In this document: piece by piece, positions 1-12,400 of the stretch
Numbering within the stretch: the stretch's first letter is position 1
Layout: every line of letters starts with the position of its first letter
From: Tetraselmis striata
Lineage: Eukaryota; Chlorophyta; Chlorodendrophyceae; Chlorodendrales; Chlorodendraceae
Assembly: GCA_006384855.1 (NCBI GenBank)
Contig: VCJN01000653.1
Location: 1-64,000, forward strand
DNA length: 64,000 nucleotides
Direction of reading: 5' to 3'
Made by a program: the position numbers and the translations under genes
The notes under the pieces: model-generated
Database searches by the model: none
What the model was told of the DNA's origin: nothing
What the model saw: only the letters and a program-made list of their open reading frames with translations

Positions 1-874
1 GTTACATACAGCGCAATGTACTGTTTTACTCGTCGCGTCGCCGCCACCATCCGTCATCCCGCCCACTCGAGTGGGGATGCTGCGTAGTACTACCTCTCCA
101 CCACCGCCAAGGCTGCCCCATAACCCAAACCGGGCCGTGGCAGTCAGTTATACAGAGAACAAGCCCAGGCACGCGAGTGACACAAGCGTATGTGCAGCGT
201 CTAACTCTCACAAAATGGCGCGAACGCCCGGACCCGTACCGTGACAGGAATGGACTTCGCCTTCCTTTGGTGTTGGTTTGCACTGCTGGCGAGTTGGTAT
301 GCTGCCGCCTCTTACGTGCATGCGTCCATGTGCCTCACCTCCCATGCATTCCGCCGTGCCATATTGAGACTTTCAGCTCACGCTATTAGTTACTGCCACG
401 CATGTTGGGGTAGGCCCCATCCCGATGGAGGTGCTTAGCAACCCCCCCCCCCCCCCCCCCCCCCGCGCGCACGCGGCCACCCTCTCCGGATAATGCCAGC
501 CGGCCCGCCGAGCCTCTCGGCCAAGGGCTGCGTCTGTTCGACTTCCCCCCACCCGACGCTCTCGTCGCGTGGCGGCCCTTGCCGCTGGACCTAGCCGGGC
601 CGATACGAAGTCAGTGGCGGGTCAGGGGCAGAGCCCGCCCGCAGCTAATAGGTCGCCGAGTTTGGCCAGGCTGGGGAGAGCGGCGGGCAGGGAGCCGGCG
701 CGTCGGCAGCCATACCCTCTAGACTTGCGCCCGCATTAGGCGGGGGTGAGGGCGTGCCGGATGCCAGCGGCTCGGAAGCTAAAGGCGCGACAACCACCAT
801 GCCCACGGTAAGATCTACGGAATAGGCGGAATTAAGGGCGGGGTTTTTTTTTGGGGGGGGGGGGGGGGGGGGGC
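1..874. other. Gene-free stretch at left edge
   Basis: No credible coding frame is seen. It holds a run of 23 C (442-464) and a T9-G21 run (844-873) that ends where the satellite array begins. Confidence 0.6.
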
Positions 875-2260
875 TTGCTGCGATATAATGCTGTGGTGCA
901 CCTTTGTATTCTTACGGCTTCATTGCTAATCATGTCGCCATCGCAAGTTCGACCACCAGCCCCCGACTGCGAAATTTAGCACGAGCGACGCACCCCCAGC
1001 CTTCGTTGCGGCCGAATCGCAGCCGGCCGAAAGAGGCGCCACCAGTCGCCAAGGTGGGGGGCCTTGCTGCGATATATGCTATCTTGGGTTTTTATATGTT
1101 TAAGACATGCTGAATATGTCGCCACCGCACGTTTGACCCACAGCCCCCGACTGCAAAAGCTTGCAAGAGCGTCGCCACCCTTGCCCCCCACTGCTGACGA
1201 GGCGCAGCCCGCCTCGAAAGAGGCGCCGCCCGTTGCCAAGGTGGTCAGTCTTGCTGCGATATAATGATGTTGTGCACTATTGTATTTTTTGCGTCTTGCT
1301 GATTATGTCGCCATCGCACGTTCGACCCAGCCCCCGACAATAAAAGCTGGCAAGAGCGTCGACAACCTTGCCCCCCCCCCCCGCCCCCCCCCACACACAC
1401 ACACACCGCTGCCGAGTCGCAGCCTGCCTCGGAAGAGGCGCCGCCACTCGCCATGGTGGTTGGCGTTGCTGCGATATAATGATGTTGTGCACGATATTGT
1501 ATTTTCGGCTTGCTATATATGTCGCCATCGCACGTTCGATCCACAGGCCCCGACTGCAAAAAATGGTACAAGCGACGCAACCTCGACCCCGCTGCCGACG
1601 AGTCGCAGCCGGCCTCAAAAGAAGCGACGCCCGTCGCCGAGGTGGGTGGCATTGCTTTGATGTACGGCAATGTTGGGCTTTTTGTATTGTTACGGCTTGC
1701 ATGTCGCCATCGCAAGTTCCACCCATAGCCCCCGACTTCAAAAGCTGGCACCAGCGACGTATCCCCAACCTCCGGTGCGGCCTAGTTGCAGCCGGCTTCA
1801 AACGAGGCGACGCTGGTCGCCAAGGTGGGTGGCCTTGCTGCGACATAATGATGTTGAGCACCTCTGTATTTTACCGCTTGCTAATAATGTCGCCATCGCA
1901 CGTTCGACCCTTAGCCCCCCGATTGCTGAGCTGCACGAGCGACGCACCCCATGCCCCCGTTGCCGACGAGTCGCAGCCGGCCTCAAATGAAACGACGCCA
2001 GTCGCAAGGTGGGCGGCCTTGCTGCGATGTAAGGCTATGTTGGGCTTGTTTAGTTTCCGACTCGCTGATTATGCCGCCATCGCACGTTCCACCCACAGCC
2101 CCCAACTGCAAAAGCAGGCACGAGCGACACACCCCCTCGCCTTACTCCCGACGAGTCGCAACTTGCCTCGAATTAAGGACGCCATTCGCCAAGGTGGGTG
2201 ACCGTACTGCAATATAATGTTGTTGCGCGCCTTTGTACGACTTGCTAATCTTCATTGTCG
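875..2260. repeat. Satellite array, about 186-bp unit, eight copies
   Basis: A unit opening with a variant of TTGCTGCGATATAATG recurs at about 875, 1062, 1249, 1465, 1651, 1833, 2019 and 2204, so the period is mostly 182-188 bp (one unit is about 216 bp because of a C-run and CA repeat near 1370-1405). Each unit also carries ATGTCGCCATCGCA followed by GTTCGACCCACAGCC-like sequence. Units fall into two types after the opening word: one reads ATGTTGTGCAC, the other ATGTTGGG. They appear in the order A-B-A-A-B-A-B-A. The open frames across the array are unlikely to be genes, since units diverge with frame changes. Array extent and unit positions are read directly; a centromeric or heterochromatic role would be a guess. 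Confidence 0.85.
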
Positions 2261-3924
2261 CCATGTGGCACAAGAGCCATTACCCAGAAGGCAGATACTA
2301 CGGCGCCTCCGACGCGGCGCCAGCACACCAAGCTCCAGAGATGCTCTCAAAAAAGACCAAGGAGAAGGGGCGTTTCTGTTAGTACATGTTAGCGCCCTAT
2401 GTTATATTCAATACTTTAAGCCGTTGCTGAAATATGGGCGCTTTGCCGGGGCATTACAAGTGGCGACATGCTGCCGTTCAAGCGTAACCCGGCATTCGCA
2501 CGTGCTCGGAAGCAGCATCGTCTGACGACTGCAACCGACGCCGAGGCCGAGGCCGACTTTCAGCCTCGGCCGAAGCGTAAGGCGTGTCAAGCCAGCGAGG
2601 AGCCGCTAGCGTGGAGCCTTTGTGCGCGACCGTCCAGCATGGCGGATGAAAGGCAAGCCTCGGCGGTGCCAACTTGTGTGCCTTCCTCTCACTCGGAGGA
2701 ATCCACTGCCCCAAAAAACTTCCAAATATTCGGTGTGTTGGCCGTATTCGGCAGGAAGCTACTGCCCGATCTCATGTGGCTATGGCTGCGCCTTAAGCGG
2801 GGTGGTCCACGGGGCCCCATCCATGGAACGACTGGCTTGTTTCCGATTGGCTGTTTACAGCCCACTGATTGCAAAGCAGGAAGGCTACAATGTGTACGAA
2901 GACGAGCGGGCGGGTAGGGGACGGGCCGGGGCGGGGATGGGGTGCTGCGCATCTTAGTATCCCATGACGTACGCATGTACCACCATTTAGTCGTCAGGCC
3001 AGATATTGCCGCTTTCACAGCTTCGCAGTCAGCATATTAGGTGGGACCGTCTTCGGCAGGGAGCCGGTGCCCGATAGCAAGTGCGCCTTATTAGGCAGGG
3101 CGTTCGACGGCCCCCATCCCCTCTGACGACTCGCTGGTCTAGTTGCACACTTCCTTGCCGACCGTGGCTGCCTTCGGCAGCCACTTCCGACGCGACTACT
3201 TCGGTCAAATACGCGTGGGGCTGCATGAGAGGCCCCATGAACGACGACTTTCCTAGAGGCGCAGGGTCGAACGGGGCGGCACTACACAACGCGGTGGGAT
3301 GCCCAACCACATACCCGATGTAACTCATTGTCAGCCCAACAACCTCTTGCCCACCTAACGTCCCTGGCCATCATTCGCGACAACGATGGCCTTCGCCCGC
3401 TCCATTGCAGCGTCTAGGTCATCCATAGCTTGCAAAGCAACACCCAGCATTCTGGCCCCCCCCCCTCCAGTGGGGTAGGTCATATTGGACCGAGATCGGT
3501 TGGACTAGGTGGGGGGAAGCAGACAACTGCCCGCAATATGCACCAACCGCCTTGAGATAGCGACGACTACTGGTGCCCCGCCACGCCACCATTAGGTGCG
3601 CATGTACTTTATGCAAGTATATGCGAAATGGTCGAAACAAACTGCAGCCACAGGGTTAAACGCTCGGATTGTGTATTAAAAAACAACGGGACAATTTATA
3701 GCCCCGTGGCCTATACCGTCTACGCTCGAATAATCTTGTCCCATTCCCGAGGGGCACAGGACGGCGGCGCTATATCCCTGAAATTTAGTGCGTTTCACGA
3801 CAGTTGATTCTGGTTTGCCAAAAAGGTTCTCGCAGGCTGTTTTACACGGACAAGAGCTGAAATTGGCAGGGAGGTTAAGTGAAAACGTGGAAAGAAAACG
3901 GAGTCGGGGGGGGGGGGGGGCGTT
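2261..3924. other. No gene recognised
   Basis: Short open frames on both strands show no family resemblance and no convincing splice structure. A run of 15 G ends the stretch at 3906-3920. Confidence 0.5.
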
Positions 3925-5612
3925 GCATGTAGTCGCTAACGTAGCAAAACTAGAAGATGAGAGGCTCAGTTGCTACGGCTGCTTTTACGTCTACTCGTGC
4001 TGCACCCAAAAGGGCCCTACGACAGGTGACCTAATAACCGGTGCCACTTAGCAGAAACGGTACCCGGAAAAGCGGTTAGGAATGAATGAATGAAACCCCA
4101 TAAACGAGTTTAGATCATTTCAAAGTTGAGTATGGTTTTTCCAGTATAATGAGCGAACGGGGAGAGCAGTATATTGACGAAGAAGGGTGTGCGGATGGTG
4201 TGCGGATGGTTGAGCCGCACTCGGTAGTAGTTGTAAGAAGCGCCGCACCGAAGAAGGTCTAAATGAAGTCTGTAAAGTGGCGGGGGGGGGGGGGGTCCGG
4301 TCCGGGCACAAGGCGCTCATTCCGCCGCGGAGTTGCCGGGGTTCGCTGTGTGGTGGTCACCGAAATGTGACCTCGCAATGCGCCCGCAGCTCCGACGAAA
4401 GGCGCCCCACACAGTCACTCGTGCTCGCCTTCGCGGCCACGCCCTTGACCGCCGCCATGTCCACGTCCACGCCCGCGTCTAGCGAGCGCCGCCGCCGCCT
4501 GAGCAGCGGCGGTAGCGTTTGCATTGCTGGCGACAGTCGTCCCAAAGACACGACGCTTGTAGTAGTCCTTCATCATGTCCCGAAAATCAGAAGCAGAAAG
4601 CCCAAATACCTTGCGACAAGTGGAAAATGCTGAGTCCGCAGTACGTCCAACACACCTTGGTCACCGTGCATACGCTTGATCTAGTTAAGCCTCCATAGGA
4701 TGGCTAGACGAAAGTTAGCGAAACGCCTTGTCGATGGTCTTAGCGTGATTCCGGGCGCGCGCGAGGTAGGGGGCGGTGAAGTCTTGATTAGCAGAATAGA
4801 CGTAAGGTAGCAGCTCGTCAAGGAGCACGAAAAGAGCAGCCATATGGGCCCCGGCCAAAACACGTCATCCAAAGGTATATATTCCTCCTTGGCCGGCAAA
4901 CGCCGGTCATCTTGCTTGAGCTAGTGGTTTGTCATGTCGGTAATCAAAGGACAAAGCCCAGGCACCCGGTTGGCCGTTCGAACAGCCTCGTAACCAGACT
5001 CTGCTTGTTGCAGTAGCTCTGGCACCGCAAGTTAGTCGTCCTCTTCACTCGCCGATTTTGCTTCGACACGGCTGCTCTAGACTAGCTCCAGCAAGTGGGG
5101 ACGCTATACGGCTCCCCCGCTGCCTGTCGGCTATATCCCGCGACGCGCTGCCCGGAATAGCAAGAGCCATGTTCTCTGTCTCCATCAACAAAACGATGAC
5201 AAGCCGTCAATAGGGCCAACTCCGATGTGGGCTCGCGCAACAATGTAGACTGGGTCTTCACGTCTGCTTGTAGCGATTCGAGAGTCGGCCCGGCGACGGG
5301 ATCTTCTCCATCTGGCATGGTGATGCACATACGTATGGATGAGAATTCCACACACGGCGGATGATGAGCCGAGCGTGGTCTTGAAACCACCTGTGACCTT
5401 GCTCGCAACAGGTTACGAGACAGTTAATCGCTGCGTGTAACGCAGCGAGACTGGAAGATGGCAGGCTCAGCTGTTACGGCTGCTTTTATGTGCTCGGGCT
5501 GCACCCAAAAGGGCGCAAGGACAGGTGACCAAGTAACCCGTACCACTTAGCAGCAATGGTAGCCGGAAAAGCGGTTACGAAGTAGGGAAACTCATAAACG
5601 AGTTTAGACGAT
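3925..5612. repeat. Pair of diverged direct repeats (about 190 bp), possible old LTR element
   Basis: About 3925-4117 and 5429-5612 share long blocks in the same order: GGCTGCTTTTA, GCTGCACCCAAAAGGGC, ACAGGTGACC, CCACTTAGCAG, CCGGAAAAGCGGTTA and CATAAACGAGTTTAGA. The copies lie about 1.5 kb apart and differ by substitutions and small gaps. The 1.3 kb between them holds only a weak minus-strand frame (5082-5408) with no recognisable gag or pol motif. The spacing and length fit a decayed non-autonomous LTR element, but no clean TG...CA ends or target duplication can be read, so an old segmental duplication is equally possible. Confidence 0.6.
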
Positions 5613-5882
5613 CAGCATAACGGCAGTTTTGCCGGCGCGCTACGGGTACCCACGCACTGCTGGTGCTGCTGCTCGAGCTCTGCCACAGGTACTCTACTGT
5701 AATGAGTAGCGACTACAGACCTACAGTATCATTATCATGCAGTCGCTACATACCGCATCTAGCTCATGGAATCAATCGATTGATCACACATACCGCAGTG
5801 CTTCGAAACACGCGCAATCCGCACACGTCGGGCAGCCGCATTGCCGTCTTAGCTGCACACCGCCCAACGCCCCACTGCCGCC

Positions 5883-8313
5883 ATGCCCACGCTCGCGCCC
5901 GCCATGGCATCCTGCTCTTATGGCGCCCATTGTAAGGCGTCAGATGGGCCGAGTTCAACGAGCCCTTTGCTCAAAGGGTGCGACACGGACGAGTGTCCAA
6001 ACGTGCTGCACCATATGTGCCAGGGGGAATACGAGGCGGCTCATCCTGAGGCGGCTCCAGAGGAGGTGACATACAGGTGCTTCCAATGCCTTACCCGTTC
6101 TCGCGGTAAGCAACAAGCACCGACGCCGCCCCCACCGGCCCTGCGGCTACCAACAAGACCGGCTGCTCGATCGAGCCCTCGCCTGTCTGGACGTCCGCCG
6201 CTCAGCCCACGCAGCGTGCCCGGGAGCTCGAGTGCCAACGTGACGACATCCCTGACTTTTTCCGAGGGCCAGCAGAAGGACCCAGAGCAGCACCTCGGCG
6301 ACGCGGCCCCCACGACGAAGCGTGGAGCCAAGCATGGCGTCAAGCGACGGAAGGGCGAGAAGCGCGCCTACATGAAGTGGGCCGATCAGGTCAAGACGAT
6401 TCAATATTACAACAGCTTCATTCAAGCAGAGCGGCCGAAGCTTGCCGACCTGGCCAAGTGGGCGACGGACCAGTTCAAGCTCGTCAAAGCTCCCTCTGTT
6501 GCTTTCATGAGCAAGATGATCAAAAACCGTGAGGCCATCATGCGTAAGTGATGCTGCTCTGCACTGTTCTATCTTAGTGTCATGCGGCATGCAGCCTCGT
6601 TGTCCGAACCATTCTATTCTATGCTTCCTAAACCTGCACATGTCTTTGCCATGCAGGTGACCACGGCACCTCAGTTGAGATGCACAATCATGGCGACCGT
6701 AAGCGCAAGCGCGTGGTTGGCACGAAGGAGCAATTGGAGCTGGAGAATGCCCTGGTTGCCTGGATAAGGCACCATGATGCCCCGCATGGTGGCAAGGTGG
6801 CTCTGTCCAATGAGAGGTTGAAAATGCAGGTGTGTGAGCTCGTGCCGGAACATGTACAGTTTAATTACGTGTGCAATGCCAGTGATGGCACGAGCTTGAT
6901 GTATGTTGAATTATGCGCAGGCAAAGACGATCGCAGAGCAGAAGGGCTTTGTGTTTGACCCAATGAAGTTCAACTTCTCCAGCAAGTGGCTCAACAGCTT
7001 CAAGAAGGCCAATAACATCAACCGAGTGCGCTTGTACGGAGAGGTTGAAGATGCTGACATGGCCAGCGTGGCTGCACAGAGGGAGTAGCTGCCCAAGATC
7101 CTGAAGAACTACAATCAGGACAAGATATACAACTTCGACAAGACAGGTAACTGTGCAATTCCATAAAGGCAAGTATATGTCGGAGTTGAATCCCCGAGGT
7201 GTTCTGTCTCTGAGCATGAGCTGTTCGTTTCTGCAGGTCTGTTGTATCGCATGTTGCTCAGCGCCGGTAATCTGGCGGGGAGGAAAAAGGGTCGCAAGGG
7301 TGGCAAGGTTGCGAAGGAGCGCACCACTGCTGGCCTCTTCTGGAATGCCACTGGCACAGACTTCTGGAAGCCCGTTTTCATCGGGAAGGCCAACCGCCCC
7401 CGGTGCTTTGGAAAGCACTCGAAGGGGGAGAACATCGGCGCGCGGTACTACAGCAACAGCAAAGCCTGGATTTGAGCTATTGTCTGGGAGGATGTGCTGA
7501 AGAAGTTTAACGCCTACTGCTGCTACGAGCTGAGCGACAGCGGCAAGAATCCGGGGGTGCTGCTCGCAGACAACGCGCCGTCACACTCCATCCCGCGCGG
7601 CGCCAAGTCCTGGAGCTCCAGGGATCCGCGAGAGTTTAAGGATGAGCAACGTGCTTGTGAGCTTCTTCCTTCCCAACTGCACGTCGATGGTCCAGCCGCT
7701 GGATGCAGGGTGCATCAAGACTGCCAAGGCACTGTTCCGGAAGCGACACATGCAGCGGATTCTTCGTCGACTGGAGATTGCAGCAGAATCTGCCGAGCCG
7801 CCCATGGTGAACTGCGATGTCCGCCAGGCGATTGAGTGGTTCATGTGGGCCCTGTCTCAGGAGCCAGCAACTAGCGTTGCTTATTGCCGGATTTCCACCA
7901 GGATCTTGTCCATGCTCCAGATTGAGGACCTGCGCACCGGTGGGCGCCACAATGGACGCGCTGCTAGGGGTGAGGTGCCGAACAGCTCCACTACCGTGCC
8001 GGCTGCTATCATTGACGAGCTGAGCGAGTTGCTTAGCGGTCTTGGCAAGCCACTGGCCAGTGACAAGGACCACCCTGTGAAGATGATTGAGGCAGCGGAT
8101 GTGGTCGACCAACCTATGGAGCGCGAGGTGTTTGATCCACCTGAGGGCGAGAGCTCACAGGATGAGGTGGACCCCGGGGCCAACAAGGGTGATGACCACA
8201 TTGATGGCGACCCCTGCGAGGAGGACGATGGCGCGGGCGGCGGAGAGATGATTGATGTGCAAGAGGTGGACACTGACGACGTAGATTCCACAGAAGCTGA
8301 TGCGCTTTCGTAG
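5883..8313 (+). pseudogene. pogo/Tigger-like DDE transposase, intron-containing, broken
   Basis: Spliced exons 5883-6543, 6657-6829, 6921-7146 and 7237 onward join in phase through GT-AG introns. The N-terminus is Cys/His-rich (paired CxxC and HHMC-type motifs), a possible zinc-binding module. The second and third exons resemble the CENP-B-type helix-turn-helix of pogo transposases (KRKRVVGTKEQLELENAL). The DDE core keeps all three acidic positions: Asp at 7137-7139 in NFDKTGLLYRML, Asp at 7569-7571 in LLADNAPSH and Asp at 7702-7704 in MVQPLDAGCI. Three lesions break it: TAG at 7086-7088, TGA at 7473-7475, and a frame change between about 7600 and 7641, after which the frame runs to the stop at 8311-8313. 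The C-terminal tail is acidic. Terminal inverted repeats were not found. Family assignment is firm; the copy looks recently inactivated. Confidence 0.92.
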
Positions 8314-8591
8314 TGTCACGGCTATGGACACCCAGCGGCAAGTTGCGCATGCAATGCACGAATGCCACACGCCAGGCAACTTTGAGAGACTTTTTCCAGC
8401 CTCTGCCTCGCCGTGCTCCTGAGGTAGAGGAGCAGGATGAGGGCATGTAATATTGCAAGCCACAGGCAGTGCCTTTGATCAGAATCGGATTCGCCTATGG
8501 TTTTGCAGAGGGGCAAACGCCCCCTCAACATCTTTCTAGTGAATCAATCACCCCTGCAGGGAAACGTTTCACCAAGGGGTGGCATGCATGA

Positions 8592-8649
8592 CCCCTGTAG
8601 TGACACTGGGGGGGGGGGGGGGGGGGGGGGCATGTATTCACTACAGGGG
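8592..8649. repeat. 12-bp inverted repeat flanking a poly(G) tract
   Basis: CCCCTGTAGTGA (8592-8603) and its exact reverse complement (8638-8649) enclose a loop whose core is a run of 23 G (8608-8630). The palindrome could form a hairpin, or could be the two ends of a tiny inverted-repeat element. Confidence 0.75.
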
Positions 8650-9460
8650 CGATGTCATTGTATGCTGCCGCCAGGCTACCGTATACGAGTACGAATACCG
8701 CGACAAAAACCGGACGCAATATCTCTAATTAATCGCCCTGCTGAGACACCGCGGTATACAGTATGCGGCAGCATGCACAGCGTGCTGAACGCAAATACTA
8801 GGGGACTACCACTCAGTGGGGATTTATACTTGCCGTCATGACGTAGATATTGCAATGGTAACAAATATTATCCGTTGTGGGTATCCTTCTCCAGACAGGC
8901 CAAAGCTCAGAAGAACGTGCTACCAGTACCTATCTACAAGGAAGCTCCTAGTAAAGCATTGTGCTTTCATATACACATTCATGTACATCGTTATTTGCAT
9001 TTGCAGTTTCATCACATACATCCGTATATGTCTGCGCTTTTCCCCATTAAGGCTCCCATTAAGGCGCCAAGCACTAGCTGACCCTGTGTTCTGGGATTCG
9101 CCAGAAGCCATGACTACCAACATGCAGGCGGTGGGAAGACTATGTGTACAGCAGGAGCCACGGGGCCCATCGACGGCAATAAATAGGCAGAGGTTGTGAT
9201 TGCTCCGCGGCAACGGGCATATCTTGCCTCGGTGCTTGCTTGTACATACAGATGGGTAGGTATCTACTCAGCTAAGGCGAGGCTGAAGTGAGCCCTTCAC
9301 AACTGTAGCTAAACATTCGTCACTTGATAGCGGGCGGCAACAGAGAGGACGCGCCCCCACATGCAGGGCCCCAGGCTGCCCCCCCAAGACCAACCAACCA
9401 GCCTTACCACGCTAACCAATCCTTGATCGAGGCAGTCTGGCACTTGAGCTAGCCGTCGTT
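8650..9460. other. Intergenic, no gene recognised
   Basis: AT-richer than the flanks. It holds only short frames without family signal, and lies between the transposase remnant and the 3' end of the minus-strand gene that follows. Confidence 0.5.
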
Positions 9461-12400
9461 TCATGCCGCCCTGGCCTCCTCTTGTACTGCAGGGTGATTC
9501 TCGGGCGGTAGGCACAGACCCAATAGCAGCAGATTCTTCTCGCCCAGGCTGTGCGAGACCTCGCGCGGCACCGCACTGAGCAGGTTGTTGAACGCGAAGT
9601 GGCAGGGCGGCAGGAGGTGCATCTCCGAGCAGCGCGCCGGCTCCTGGCTCCTGAGGTCCAGGCACTGCAGCCGCGGCACAGGTCAGCCCCGCAGCTATGT
9701 ATTAACCGGGCACAGTGCGGTGCCCATTCTGCTATGCATTTACCGTACTAGGCGTGGCTGTATGCTTCTGCTGCGGGATTGTGCCAGGCTGGCGGGATGC
9801 GCGTTGGCTTCCGAGATGTAAAGCCGCTCAGCCAATGTGGATGTTAACCGGCCATCCCTGCACCGCTGTAGCCACGCAGTGGTGGATTCCGTTCATGTAT
9901 GTAACTTGTCTGTAATGTTTATGAAACTCATAATGCTTTGTTGAGTTTGAAACAGTTATTAGTGTTCTCCAGACGGCGCCGAAATGGAGGTAGTATTTCT
10001 TACTCTGTCTCCTGTATACAGGGGGGCGGTGCTGGCAGAGGGCTTGGGTAGCTGCCTACCGGAACACTCATGAAGGACACATAAACAAAGGCGCCCTGCG
10101 ACAGCATGTCCACCACCTCCTTGAATTTGCGGTGGCTCTCCTCGAGAACCTCGTCCACTGGGTAGTGGCTTCCTTTCTCTGGGTCGTGCCCAAAGGGCAT
10201 TGGCGGCATGACGATAAAAACCTGCGGGGAGGCACCCCCAGGCATGCCGGCGCAGGCTGCTCAGAGGCTGCAGTTGCATAATGGGCAGGGTCATAGCCTG
10301 AACTTGGCAGGGACAGGAGGGGAGGGGGGGGGGGGGGGGGGGGAGTCACCTGTCCCGCCCACCGCTGCTTTGTTACTGGCCAGCACTCCTCCAGGGAGTC
10401 CGGGCCAGCGATGGGGTACTTCATGGGGGTTTCAATTTCGTCTGTAGGGCGCCAGTGCGCATCCCCTGCCGCGCCCGGTGGCGTGAAGCAAAGCACCTCC
10501 ACCCAGCACGCCTCACTCACCGGCATGTTGGCGTACTCATCCACCGTCAGCCACTTCAACTGCGGGGGCCGAGGCGGCAGCGCCCGTCACAGTCAATGTG
10601 AGAGGATGGAAGACGGGGGGGGGGGGGGGGGGGGAGGGGGGGGACTGGCAGGTGGCGCAGGCGGGGTATGGCTAGGCAGCGGGGAAGTGTGGCCCGCCAC
10701 ACCTGGCATGTGGCTTTCCAGGAGCAGTGCTGCCATGTCTCGGGGGTCGCGTCCGGGAAGTAAGGCAGCTCAGAGACCGGAATGGAGCCCGGGGGCGAGG
10801 ACTCTCCGTCCGCAAGGGAAGCGCCTCTAGAAAGGGAGAGGCAGTGCCGCGGCAGCGGCCGGGGTCAGTATGGCGGTGGCGACAGTGGCAAATTCTGGTA
10901 CTTGGCGGGGATGAGAGGGGCGGTTCCTACCTGGATAGGACGGTCTCGGACTCCTCTTGCGGCTCCTGTGGGCCCCTGTGCATGCCATGGCAGGGCATAA
11001 TCACTCATGCTTGGCAACATAATCACGAGTGCTTATGTAGGCAGTGTTCTTGCGGTGCATCGGGTCATCAGAGGGGCGGTATTTGTACCCTTCCGTCTGA
11101 GGTGGCTGTGGCTCCTGCAGGGGCAATGCAGGGGAGGCTTGCGGGGCATCTTCCGCGGACGGTGGCGGGGTATCGGAGGGCGCTGCCTCGGGAGGTGGAT
11201 GGCCTGGCGTCGGGCGAGGGACAGCGGGAACCGTGGACGCTTTACTGGAGCTCAGATCTGTCTGCTCCGATGCTGCCCTCTTGGCAGGGCGCCCCCCGGA
11301 CGACACAGCATCTGTGCTAGTCGCGTCAGCTGCCGCTGGTCGTTTCCGGCTCACTATGTTCTCAGCCGCGGCAACGGAGGTGATTGGGGCCGGCGGGGGC
11401 ATGGCGTCCCGTCCGTCGCTGCCCCTGTCATCAGCAGAGAGGCCTGCCCGCCCGGTAGACGGCGATCTCTGCCTTTGTTCACTCTGCCGCTCACGCTCCC
11501 CGCCATAGCTGCTCCTATCTGCTGAAGGCCTCTCGAGTCTGCTTGCTGACCCATTCCATACCCCGCTGTCCTGGGAGCACACCCGCGGCCGCGCGGCTGG
11601 CGGCGGGCTGCGGGGGCGCTCCCGCGAAGGTGACTGGTCCCACTCCCGGCTGTCACCCCGCCTCGAGGAAGGCGCGACGTTGGACCTGCCACTGGGCGAG
11701 CGCTCCCTGCGTCCGGAGCCCGTGTCTGCCGCTCTGCCAGGCTCTGAAGGCGCCGTTGTCACCTTCTTCCTGCTCCATACACTCTCATCCAAGTGGAGGC
11801 CCCGTGGCGGGCTGCGCCGGTGCTCGCTGAAGGGGGGTCTGTCTCGCCGGCTGTCCCGGCTGGGAGCTGGGCTGCGCGCGCGGTGGCGCTCTGGCTCCCG
11901 CTCCCGGCTGTCACACCGCCTGAAGGGAGGCGCGCCATTGGACCTGCCGTCGGGTGACTTCTCCCTGCGTCCGGAGCCCGTGTCTGCCGCTCTGCCAGGC
12001 TCTGAAGGCGCCGTTGTCACCTTCTTCCTGCTCCATACACTCCCATCCAAGTGGAGGCCCCGTGGCGGGCTGCGCCGGTGCTGGCTGGAGGGGGGTCTGT
12101 CTCGCCGGCTTTCCCGGCTGGAGGCCGGGCTGCGCGCGCGGTGGCGCTCTGGCTCCCGCTCCCGGCTGTCACACCGCATGAAGGGAGGCGCGCAATTGAA
12201 CCTGCCGTCGGGTGACTTCTCTCTGCGCCTGGAGCCCGTGTCTGCCGCTCTGCCAGGCTCTGATGGCGCTGTCGCCAGCTCCTTCCTGCCCCATACCTCC
12301 CCGTCCAAGTGGAGGCCCCCTGGCGGGCTGCGCCAGTGCTGGCTGGAGGGGGCTCTATCGAAGTGGCGGCTGTCCCGGCGGGAGGCTGGGCTGCGAGCCC

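Noticed and set aside
1245-2201. Long open frames across the satellite on both strands
   Set aside because: The frames arise from tandem copies and end at unit-specific indels; no domain is present.
875-2260. CRISPR-like array
   Set aside because: Units are about 186 bp, diverged throughout, with no short constant repeat and unique spacer pattern, and the DNA is eukaryotic.
4970-5010. GTTCGAA-type T-loop word suggesting a tRNA gene
   Set aside because: No acceptor or anticodon stem pairs around it. No tRNA or rRNA gene could be supported anywhere in the window.
10380-10520. Extra intron (GTGAGTGAGG...TACAG) in the Arg/Ser-rich gene
   Set aside because: Splicing it out moves the next segment into a frame with an early stop, while reading through stays open and in phase.
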